From NCBI RefSeq assembly GCF_015706575.1, contig NW_024037053.1:3224001-3288000 (forward strand): DNA of 64,000 nt, read 5' to 3'. This document shows, piece by piece, positions 28,201-40,200 of the stretch (positions within the stretch are counted from its first letter, which is position 1; the number at the start of each line of letters is the position of its first letter). This stretch comes from Patiria miniata. Taxonomy: Eukaryota > Echinodermata > Asteroidea > Valvatida > Asterinidae. A program made the position numbers and the translations under genes. Under the pieces are notes generated by a model. It was not told the DNA's origin and did not search any database. It worked only from the letters and a program-made list of their open reading frames with translations.

Positions 28201-31200
28201 AGGCGCAACAGCGCCACGGCAAGCGCAAAAGCGCCACGGCAAAAGAAAAAGTGCCACGGCAAAACAAAAAGCGCCGCGGCAAAAGAAAAAGCGCCACGGC
28301 AAAAGAAAAAGCGCCGCGGCAAAAGAAAAAGCGCCACGGCAAAAGAAAAAGCGCCGCGGCAAAAGAAAAAGCGCCACGGCAAAACAAAAAGCGCCGCGGC
28401 AAAAGAAAAAGCGCCACGGCAAAACAAAAAGCGCCGCGGCAAAAGAAAAAGCGCCACGGCAAAACAAAAAGCGCCGCGGCAAGCGCAAAAGCGCCGCGGC
28501 AAGCGCAAAAGCGCCACGGCAAGCGCAAAAGCGCCACGGCAAGCGCAAAAGCGCCACGGCGAAAGCAAAAGCGCAACGGGTTTATTGGGAAGGGGCATAA
28601 TCATACATGCCGCTACTACATCAAAAAATAAAATGGGAAGGAGAATGGCCGCCACCAGGAATTCTTATTAAGCACAGAATTTAATTCTTTGAGAAGTGAT
28701 TTTATGGCTGAGAAAATAGCAAGGCCAAGGAAAACCGGTCAGGAAATAAATCGTCGATATTAATTTGTTGTAGGATAATTATTATTCCAAGAGAGTTGCT
28801 GCCGTGAATCAGAGTTTATAAAGGAGTGGGACTCACTATCAGCACCATCAGGGCCGTTCCTCATTTCTTTACATTTCGTGGGATGCAAACAATTAGGGAG
28901 GACGGGAGGCTCTGTGAGCTGATGCATTTTTTTGAAGAGTTTTTTTTCCTTCCGACTAGCATGCAGAGAAGAGTTCCGTTAATTTGAGACTTAGTTCACC
29001 CATGGGCGTCGCGAGGGGGGCAAGGGGGCGCTCCCCCCCCCCCCCCCCCCCCGGGGGAAGGGGGAAAAAAAGAGAAAAAAAGCAAAGAAAAAGAGGCGCG
29101 AAGTCATAGTGGTGTAAATTGAATGATTTGGGGGGGGGGGGCAAAATGTCCCTGCCCCCGTCTAAAACTGAGAAATCGAGAATTTGTTCAGAAATACAAG
29201 AATTTTTTGGGAAAAATATGTTTTGCCCCCTCTAGAAAAAATCCTGGCGACGCCCATGAGTTCACCGGTGTGTATACCAGTGTAGGCACACAATTGAGCT
29301 GCCCAGAGTTTGGATATAGAATAAGAAAGAAAGAAATTAACTCGGAACCTAGAACTCATTGGCCCACCCACCCCCGGCTCAAGAAACCAACAAGCCGAAC
29401 AAGACCTCATGATGCTTAGCGATAGCGATGATGAGTTGCCCTGTGGACAGTCTTCCACATCATCGCAGAATCAGCCTGCAGGGCAGAAAGAGGGCTTGTT
29501 TCCGGCATCAAATAGTTCCATATTCACTCGAAACAAAGCAAACGGCTCTTTTCAGAGCCACCAAATATTCATAGAAGAGCTTAGAACTGTGCATCTCAAC
29601 GATAACACTTCTCCTTTGTTTAGTGTCTCTCCCTTACCCCCCCCTTTTTTTAAGTTAATTTATTTATTTCTTATTCTATATCCAAAGTCTTCGCCTGTGT
29701 TACGTTCCTTACATGAAATCCACGACCTAACCTCCTCTGTCGAAAGCGTTGCAACTGTCTAATAGAACGATCCATTTCTCGATTTGTGAGTTATCTTCAA
29801 CTCAGTCGTGTTTATTGGGAAGGGGCGTAATCATACATGCCACCACTACATCTAAAATTAAATGGAAAGGAGTATGGCCGCCACCATGAATTGAGAAGTG
29901 ATTTTATGACTGAGAAAATAGCAAGGAAAACCGGTCAGTGCAAGCAACGTTCAGCGAAGAGTTTTGAAATTCCCGCTCTCTGGGAATTTCTAACCTAATG
30001 GGCCCGCGGGCGAGTTACGTGTTGACAAGCCACCCACTGCCGCAGCCCTGCAGGAGAGCCTTAATCGACTTCCTAGATGTGTATGATATACTGAAAAAAA
30101 AAATTAACTCATACACTCTGGGCAGCTCACTTGCGTGCCTACACTGGTATACACCTGTGAAAAAAGGCTCAAATTAACGGAACTCTTCTCTGCATGCTAG
30201 TCGGAAGGGAAAAAAATGTCTTCAAAAATGCATCAGCTCACAGAGCATCAGCTCACTCTTCGCTGAACGTTGCTTGCACTGACCGGTTTTTCTTGCTATT
30301 TTCTCAGTCATAAAATCACTTCTCAATTCATGGTGGCGGCCATTCTCCTTCCCATTTTATTTTTTGATGTAGTAGCGGCATGTATGATTACACCCCTTCC
30401 CAATAAACCCGTGGCGCTTTGCTTTCGCCGTGGCGCTTTTGCGCTTGCCGTGGCGCTTTTGCGCTTGCCGTGGCGCTTTTGCGCTTGCCGCGGCGCTTTT
30501 TGTTTTGCCGTGGCGCTTTTGCGCTTGCCGCGGCGCTTTTTGTTTTGCCGTGGCGCTTTTTCTTTTGCCGCGGCGCTTTTTGTTTTGCCGTGGCGCTTTT
30601 TCTTTTGCCGTGGCGCTTTTGCGCTTGCCGTGGCGCTGTTGCGCTTGCCGCGGCGCTGTTGCGCTTGCCGCGGCGCTTTTGCGCTTGCCGCGGCGCTTTT
30701 GCTTTTGCCGTGACAGTTGTGGGCCACCGTAACTTGGACCATCTCTGCCAAGCAGAAAAACAGCTGAATGAGAAAAACCTGGGTCTATGAACGTCCAATT
30801 AATGGCCTGAATGTTGTCTTAACAAGGCAACATCCTGTTCATATCATCACTGTGGCACATGAAGTGTGACTCATTAATTCCCTGATTCAAAGCCCCCCCC
30901 CCCATTCTACCACAATATCTCCCTTGCAGCTCGTCAGAGATTAAGTTTCTCTACGCGTTTCTGTTTAGGAGTGCTAGATGCCCAAATCGAGCACCTAAGG
31001 CACTAGTCTGACACTGCACAATTTACAGGGCCAAGACCTTAGACCATGAGTTCAGCTGACAAGCTCAACTCATGAGATCAGCCCATGAGCTTAGCCCATG
31101 ACCTCAAGCCAAGACCTGCAGCCCACGAGTAAAACCCATGAGCTCAGCTCACGAGCTGAGCTCACGAATGAGCTCAGCCCAAGACCACAGCCCACAGCTT

Positions 31201-34200
31201 TGCCCATAATATCAGCGAATGAGCTCAGCTGATATGAGGTCTGCCAATGAGCTGAGCCCATGAGCTTGGCTCAAGAGCTCTGCCAATGGGGTCATCCCAC
31301 AAGCTAAGTCCATGAGCTCACAACCTCAGCCCACAACCTCAGCCCACAACCTCAGCCAAAAACCACAGCCAACAACCACAGGCCACAGCCACTACAACAG
31401 CCCACAACCTCAGCCCACAACCACAGGCCACAGCCACAACAACAAACCACAACCTCAGCCCACAACCACAGGCCACAGCCACAACAAACCACAACCTCAG
31501 CCCACAACCACAGCCCACAACCACAGGCCACAGCCACAACAACAAACCACAACCTCAGCCCACAACCACAGGCCACAGCCACAACAACCCACAACAACAA
31601 CCCACAACCTCAGCCCACAACCACAGGCCACAGCCACAACAACAACCCACAACAACAACCCACAACCTCAGCCCACAACCACAGGCCACAGCCACAACAG
31701 CACACAACCTCAGCCAACAACCACAGCCCACAACCTCAGCCCACAACCTCAGCCCACAACCTCAGCCCACAACCTTAGCCCACAACCTCAGCCCACCTCA
31801 GCCCACAACCTCAGCCCACAACCTCAGCCCACAACCTCAGCCCACAACCTCAGCCCACAACCACAGCCCACAACCTTAGCCCACAACCTCAGCCCACAAC
31901 CACAGCCCACAACCTTAGCCCACAACCTCAGCCCACAACCTCAGCCCACAACCACAGCCCACAACCTCAGCCCACAACCTCAGCCCACAACCACGGCCCA
32001 CAACCTCAGCCCACAACCTCAGCCCACAACCACAGCCCATGAAATCAGCCCTTAAGCTCAGTCCAAGATTAAAGTTTTATAGTAAGTGGACTTTCTCATC
32101 TTTAATATTCATCCTGTCACATCATAACACATACATACACATCTCAACTACATGTAAATCTCATCATGTCATTTTAAATCTCATCATGTCATATTCTCAT
32201 GCTTACCATGCACAGACAATCAAATGGGATCAGCGATGAGAAGAAGATGGTCCTGTCTTCCTCAGTGAAGTGCTCTGGGATGCTGGGTAGGCTCATGGCA
32301 AGGATGCGACGCTTGCACACCTCCAAGGCTGCAACAAAGACCCGCGAAGGAAGATCGTAAGGAACACCAAATAAAAGTAGACTTTACTGACAAGTACCCT
32401 CCTCAATACTGAAAATGACAAAGAGCACTAATACCGAGGAAATTAGAGTGCCATTGCTACTGTACAACAGGTGATTTGTCTCACATGAAGATGCTGCAAG
32501 TTTGTGCTCGATCAGTTGAAACTTAGTCATTGGCACTTTTGTACCAGATGAAGTCAACCGCTGACATGTCCTTGTCAGCAGTCTACAATCCCCCTCCCCC
32601 CCCTCCCGAGTACTTGGTCCCAGCACATGAAGTACACATTATTTTTCTGACACAGCGTCACTGACAATGTCATCTGAGACGTCATGCCTGTCAGCTGCCG
32701 ACAGGCAAAACAGCATCCCAAGTGTCTTTTTCATGTCCTTTTTTTCTCCCAATCAGATATGGTAACACCCACCCTTTTTAGCCCGCCATTATTTATGATA
32801 TTTGTGTTATGTAGAGCACAGCAATTTGTTTTTGCAGCAGGCCGGATCACAAAAACAAAATTTAAAGGTGGATAATCTTTAAAGGTAGGGTAGCTCATTT
32901 GTCATTTGTGCAACAAAAATGCAACAAAAGTGCAACAAAAGTGCAACAAAAGTGCAACAAAAGTGCAACAAAATTGCTCATCTACAGACGGGTGCATAAC
33001 AACTAACGTGATGAAGTTCTAGCTCAGCTGTATATGACTAGGAAATAATATCCTAGGATCTCAATTCAAAAGTTGCACAGTCATGTTTTGAATTGTGCCC
33101 AAAATTAGCATCTGGTACACGTTCTCATTCAGCCGATTGCAGCTACGCGATGTCACGCACAGAAACGATGAATAACGGCAACCGCGCGCACACGTGTTTG
33201 TGTTGTGTCAACGCTTGCGCGCACTCATTCACGGATTGGCCGCATTACAAACCAACGACTAATGGAAATTTCCAAAAGTGCGTCATTTGACGCATCTTTG
33301 GAAATTGCCTTCTTTTATTGTTTTTTTTTCTTTCAAAAAGACAGCATGCCAGAAAAATTAATTTCACGGGGAGTTTATTGCCATTACTATCTTTAAACCA
33401 AGTAAGGTTTTCAACCATAATTTCATCAGTTTCTTTTGGACAGCTGCAAATGATCTACTCTTAATTTAATTGACTCATGCGAGGCAATCTTGATCATCAC
33501 GTGGTCCAAGTTCATTCACTTTTCCTTGAAATATGCATCAGATGAACGTTATCTCAATTCCAAATTATAACAACATGTTTCTGGTTGTGCCGTGGCAAAA
33601 CATGAATCACTAAATAGAAGCTTTACTCAATTATACAAGAAATGTGTTGATATATTTTAGTCATTTATAGGCCTATTAATTTATTTATTTCAACAACACC
33701 CAACAGCGCGAGCGTCAGACCGGATAGATAAGACTTTGTAGAAGATGTGGAAGGAAATTACAGTTTTAGTGGTGGGAGGAAAACCACAGAATGATATGCT
33801 AGGGAAAACTCACGGACTCAGGCAGGGACTGAAAACCCAATCCACATATTGGCCCAGGCCGGATTCGAACCCGGGTCACAGCGGTGGAAGGCAAGGAATG
33901 TACCTGTACGCCAACTTGATCCCCAAAATGCCAAACCAGAAATTAAATAAAAAGTACCAGGGTCCTCAACAGATCCAAATTGAGTACATCACAAAGTTCA
34001 TTTCATCCAACCATCCCCTGCCCTCACTTGTGCAAAATATCTGGGGACTTGATTCAACTGTGATGGGTCAAAAGATCAAGGAATCCTGGAGATCCCGTGA
34101 TGAGTCCGCGTGGGATGCTTAAAGAGGTTACAAAACAGAAGCCCGGCCCTTCAGGATGCGAGCGTGACTTTGAGGGCAATGATATGTGTCATTGTCACGT

Positions 34201-37200
34201 CTTGGCTAAATTATCAATTTGCCCGGGACAGTTTCGAAGACCTGGGGCGAACGTCCCTGCGGGCTTCCCCGAAAGTAGATCAGAGTTTACCCCTCCTTAA
34301 AACTGGCTTACGAAATCTTGGTACTCCTTTTTTTTTTCTTGGTTTCCGGCTTATTATAATCGTCACCCACGATCCGGGGCCAACTGCACAGAAACGTGCC
34401 TAGCAGGGAAAGTTGGTGCTTAGCCAAACCAGGCGAAAAGCCGTAATGTTTTTAGTTCAGGGTTCTCACAGAAAACTTTTAATTAAATTCCGTAACTTTT
34501 CCAGGACAAAATTAGGGCTTTCCATGACCAATTCCTGCGCTGTTTTGGCATCTTAGGAAGCTGTTTACAATACACTGGCCAGTCATCATCCCAATCAGGT
34601 AAGGGACGCAACTCCCTTTCAGCCTTCCGCTTTGACACAAGACCACTGAGCACCACAAAAGCATCACAATGGTGCACTGAACATGCAACGTGTACAGAGC
34701 ATACTACAATGTACATACAGAACAAAAATATAAAAACTGGAATGCAAACTTGAAGATTGTCCTAGCCAAAAATTACGCATCATCACGTATGGGTTGTGCA
34801 GCATTCTATGACTCTTCCACGAACTTCTGTCTACATCAACTTTCCGTGACTTTTTCCATGACTGTTTGAATTTGTGCTCACTGTAGATCATAAACGTCGC
34901 CCTCTGCAGTTTGTGCACAAAGCAGATACAATGTTAACTCCTGTGAATCACTGAGGCAGAAACACGTGGGAATTCTTTTGGAAGGATTAAAACGTCTATT
35001 TTATGAGTCTCAGTGGTAATCATTGGATCTTTTGCCACACATTCTACGGGGTTTAAAGCTTACCCCATTAACGCCCGAGAAGTTGCACCAATGATTATCA
35101 ATACTTAGTCACCATTATTCACGACCACTATCTCTTTGCTCAAACTTGTCGAGAACAGAATAGTTGACAGTTTAAACAGTCCCAATTTGTCAGTTGACTT
35201 TGTGTTATCATCCCTAATCAACTGTTTCTTAATTATGTGTTGATAGGTCAATCGCTGATTACGAGTTTGTACTACCGTATTGGGGTGACTGTGCTGTATT
35301 TGGCTCTAGATGTTGATTGTCGTGAATCTGAGGAGGATTGAAGCAGGCAGTGCATCACAACTTTGCCTGTCGCTTTGAAAGTGATTTGCAAAGAAATTTA
35401 CAGGCGCATAATATGAACCTGCAACCTACGGAATACCAGGCTGATATTCTACCCACTGAGCTATGTAGGGATCTCCCCAAATTTGTCAGTGTCTTCGCTT
35501 GCAGGGTGCTGTGTATGTGCCACGTGGCCAGGGATTATACCCAAAGTCACAAAGATCCAAATGTTGCAATGCTGGATCGGGTTGTCAGTCTAGCTATTTT
35601 TGTGGATTTCCCTGGAAGTTTGCTCCAGATTTTGCCGCCCATTATAAAACTGAATATTTCTTCATTGTTTAGGTTTCTTCGGGTTTCTCAGGCCTCGTCT
35701 GAATTGGCTACTACGGCCATTTACCATACCTGTGTATTTTCAAGGAATCCTGCAGTGTCTTACTGGGGCCAACTAAAATAAAAGAAATTAAACCAAAAAA
35801 CAAAAAACAAAAAACAAAAAAAAAAGGGGGAAAAAAAGAGAAAAGTTCAAATGTCATGAAAGTTAAAGGGAATTATGTTTAAGACACTCACTGTAATCAA
35901 GACTAGGAAGAAGTTGTAGTTGGTTATCTCCCATTGAGCTATCAGGCTCTCCGTCTGTTCCTGGTCCTGATACAGAAGAAGTCTGCCTGATGTCTCCCAC
36001 TGTTGAGGTGGTATCTGTGTCAAAATAAAGCACACAGAATGAGTAAAACATGAAAAATTATTCATGGAATGAGTGATTGCATCTTCAAGGTTCAAATTTC
36101 AAGTAAAAATTTTGCGAAACTACAAGGCTGGTAGCTCATAAATTTACCTCAAATTTACAAAACCAGCGCCAAAATAACTGAGAAATACAAGACTACAGCG
36201 TACAGGGCTAGCAACTTGATCACTGCCCGAACAATGAAAAAACAAAAAGGGTAAAATCTTTAAGACTTCAAGTATCATTGGCAAAGCATGTTCAAAAATT
36301 GAGAATTGGAAAATGGACTTTTCCTGCACAATGCGTGTGGTTTGTGCAAAAAGTGAATACGGAACAGAAAGCATGTAACTTTAATATTCAAGTTAATGTG
36401 CATAATTCCATAAGATCTAGCTCTTTGCGAGAGACAATCACACAGGAATGGCACGAACAGGCAGAAATGTGATGCGATCAAGCTAAATGAGTCGTTTGTC
36501 GGGAATTTTTATTTGGAGATACAGGCCAAAATAGGGCCACTTCATCACATCACTTCATCACATCTCTTGGTGTTCCAACTTCCATAATTTTTGAACTAAA
36601 GATGGCATCAGCATGCGGTTTTCACAGCATTAATGCTGAGATTGTGCTCTTTTCAAATCTGTAATAAAAATTTTTTGACCAGGGTCTACAAACGACTCAT
36701 GTAGCTTGATCACATCACAAATGTTGTTCAAAATTAAAAAATAGTAGGCCTAAAGTTTGAAGGTAGCTTTTTTAACCTGAAAACACAAAAACAGACAAAA
36801 AGTCTTGAGGATTGGCTAACATCCAATTCCAATTTTTCTGATTGCGAGAAAGAGGCATGTTTCCAGAAAACAATGTAACTGTACAAAGCATGGATAAAAT
36901 AAAACCCTAATTTCCACTTTCAAGCTCCTAATATGCAGGTGAATGACCATGAAGTAGTTTACCTACTACCCAGGTTCATGAACTCAGTAATCTATCGTTA
37001 TCAACAAAAGCCAGATAAATATCTTCCTGTTTAAGCTGCCTTTTTTGCCTGTACTGTACACCTGGGAATTTACCTGACAAAAAAAATCTGTCTTTCAAAA
37101 GATTTTTCTGATAAAATAATAAGCTGACCTGGAAGAATTTAAAAAGTAAGAGAAAGTGTAACGTTTTTTGCACAAAGTAGACAAAAATAGGGAAAACCAT

Positions 37201-40200
37201 GATTACTGCAAGCGCCCGTGTAGAGATATTTGTGCCCGAGTTTTGGTAAACCATGGGTTTGCTAAGTTCACTGGATCATTTTACGCAATCAAGCACGCAT
37301 TGCGCAGTGTTGAAAATGTTCCAAGCAAGCACGCTTGTTGCTCGAAATGTGTACGAAATACGACGCAGCCGATGCGCGTTATGCAAGTTGACGCTGAGAA
37401 TGCCGATGGACTTGGATGGTCCGTAGGAAATGACGTCATTTGAACGAGACCTATTGGAAGGAGCTGAGAGTGCCTGCATACCACCTGAGCGCGATTCTCG
37501 CGAGCCCGATGCCGCCTCATAAAAAAATAGTCTATAAAGTTTCCTATTTTATTTCCCCAATTTAATCATCACCACACCACACTGGACTTTTTTTAAAGCA
37601 CAACCTTAGTGTGTCACCCAGGGCTTCTAGGGGACCCAAAAAACCTGGAACTTTAATTTCCAATGCACTCTTTTAAACGCCTTTGACAAGGAAAGTCCCT
37701 GCCACGTGCTGAAAATGTTCTCCGTTGTCACTGCTCGAAGGCTACAGCTCCACAGGAGCTCGCATCCAAGGTTTTCTCACGATACCCCGAATAGAAAAGC
37801 AGAGGAAATCCCCCATCTGCTGTTGTTGTCACCCCTCCGATAAATCCGCCCCCTTCTGCCTTGTTGTTCAACCCTCTTAATCACAACTGAAGGGGCGAGG
37901 GGTACAATCATAGCCCCCCTCTTTTTTTTTCCTTTAATGAGGGGGAAGGAGCAGTTGTTGGGTTTGGGGGGTAATTTGGTCTGGCGTGGAGGATCAGGGG
38001 TGTTGGGTACACTCAGAATGTGTCAACTCTGTTATTACACCGTTTCGCTGGCTTTCCCGATAATCGGGAAAGCTTTAAAGAGACCAAGAGCTTTCTTGAG
38101 GTCTGGGCAAATATAGTAACGTGATTCAGAAGAGTGAGGAATGCCTTAGTATTCTTGGCTTCGATAACATTGGCTGCGAGTAAAGGAGAGTGTTGCCTTC
38201 TTTGTCGAGTAAACTGGGTGGAGAGCAATTTTCATACATCTGTATTTCTACATTTCTTTCAATTCAAAAGTTGAACAAAAATATTTACTTGAGCGGGGCT
38301 TGAATCTGCGACCTACGGATAACTGTTGCAGTGCTCTCACAAACTGAGCTATCCAGCCCTATGTTGGCGGTTCCCCAATTAGTCAAATATCATTTGTTTT
38401 CGTTTAAAAATATGTATTCTATCTGGTAAAGAGCAGATCCAGAGAGGATACTGAAAGGGGTGGGGGAGTGCCAAGGAGGGGGGGGGGGGGGGGTTGCCAG
38501 GGGGAGTGTAGAGGCGGGAAAAAACCCTGAATGATCTAGTGATGAGTAAGGAGGCTTTTTACCACATCGCGCCGGAATAATTTTTGCCGAAAATTTATAT
38601 TTTCGCAACAGGCAAAATTTCCAGCCAACTTCTGATATACAGCCAAATGCCATGAATACTGATCCGCAAGAGTCATTTCAACAGTATTTGTACGATATTT
38701 CTTGCCGAAACCTCGTATGTTTCAATACTCCGGGGTGTGCACTGGAGCGTGAATTGTAGAACAAAAGGCCGTGCACGACGGCCAATTCAAGATCAACACA
38801 CGGTCCGCCTCCACAGACTTTACAGACTTTGTGTGTATGTACAAAAGACACTTAGGGATTAGACGTCACCTGGAAGAGAGTCGAGGCAATCTTGACATCT
38901 TAACCCGTCAGCTGTGCCTGTGTTTAAAAACAGCCAGTGCCTGTTATCACGTCCTCCGACGTGAACTGGTTAACATTCATGTCATTGTAAATTCTGATAA
39001 AATTTGAACCCAAACAAGCTTATGACAATTGAAATCTGCAATTTGCAAGCATGTTGGTTGTGGTCATTGCATCATTATGATGGCTTTAGCTTCCTCTCTT
39101 AATCAGTAGCTTTTGACAGTTTTAAGCACCTCATCTGCAGTGTACTGCTTCCCTTGAATTTTCGACTGTTCGCTAGGGCTTCAGACAAAAATGAAACATA
39201 GTACCCGGTAACTGTAATGTATGCTTTCCAAAGTTATATTTTAAAATCTGAACAAAATCATTTCCTTCAGTAGCTCCACCTGATGACAAATGGACAATCT
39301 AAAAGTGCTTCCAACCAAAAACGAACCGCCTTGTGGTTATTAAAGTCGATACTTTGACTGCGGATAAAAAGGTGGATGAGTAACCTCTAAATCTGCTTTA
39401 GATCGACAAGACTTAAGATTGCGGCCAAAGGAATTTAGACCAACAGTCTTAGGAGTGTACCCCTACACCTACAATCAAGTGGATACTTTAACAACCATAG
39501 CTTAGAGCGAAGTTGGTTGGTTGAGATGACCCCTGCTGCACTTTGGAGGGTGCGTCATCGGCAACATGACACACCACGCCAGCTGATGAGCAAACAGTTG
39601 CTCACTGCAGTCACTTCTCGTCCCCCCGCGCGTCGACTACAACTAAGCATGATCAGGCCTGTTACGACCAGCAGGTATGCACTGATAGATCATGCAGCAT
39701 GTGACTTTTGCTAAGCATTTTTTTCTTTGAAGAAAAAATCTTGGGCTGAGCGTCCCTCGATGTTTCAAGGGTAGGAAAAGAACAAAATAACTTTTTACAA
39801 TAGAAAATCTGTATGTGGAGAACCGTGTTTCACTGGTTGCAGCATCCAACTCATGCGTGATGATTGGTTCCGTGACGGGGAACAGGGTACTTGTGTTCTT
39901 GGGCAAGACACTTTACTACAATTGCCTCTCTCCACCCAGGAGTATAAATGGGTACATGTACCTGTGAGGGTACAGGCCAGATTGCACTGATGCTTGTGTT
40001 CTTGGGCAAGACACTTTACTACAGTTGCCTCTCTCCACCCAGGAGTATAAATGGGTACATGTGAGAGTGGAGACCAGATTGCACTGATGCTTGTGTTCTT
40101 GGGCAAGACACTTTACTACAGTTGCCTCTCTCCACCCAGGAGTATAAATGGGTACATGTGAGGGTAGAGGCCAGATTGCGCTGATGCTTGTGTTCTTGGG

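Larger units (their letters stand above)
28105..29350. mobile_element. Left arm of a large inverted repeat (pairs with 30070-30731)
   Basis: From outside inwards: GGTGGCCCACAACTGTCACG, the 20-bp minisatellite, TTTATTGGGAAGGGGC, GGAGAATGGCCGCCACCA, GAAGTGATTTTATGGCTGAG, CGACTAGCATGCAGAGAAG and TATACCAGTGTAGGCAC. The same blocks appear in reverse complement between 30070 and 30731. The arm is longer than its partner because it contains extra sequence, including a nested element at 29001-29258. Confidence 0.85.

Noticed and set aside
28001..28671. Overlapping open frames of 149-191 codons on both strands
   Set aside because: They come from a 20-bp repeat without stops in any frame; the same happens in the inverted copy at 30270-30798.
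29409..29762. Histone gene ending in the stem-loop at 29544
   Set aside because: No histone fold sequence in any frame upstream; the frame across the stem-loop continues through it, unlike a histone message.
31312..32055. 247-codon Gln/Pro/Thr/His-rich open frame on the plus strand
   Set aside because: It is produced by a 12-bp minisatellite whose length is a multiple of three. No start context, splice sites or unique flanking sequence.
39560..39620. Hammerhead-like CTGATGA near 39579
   Set aside because: No GAAAC box at a usable distance.
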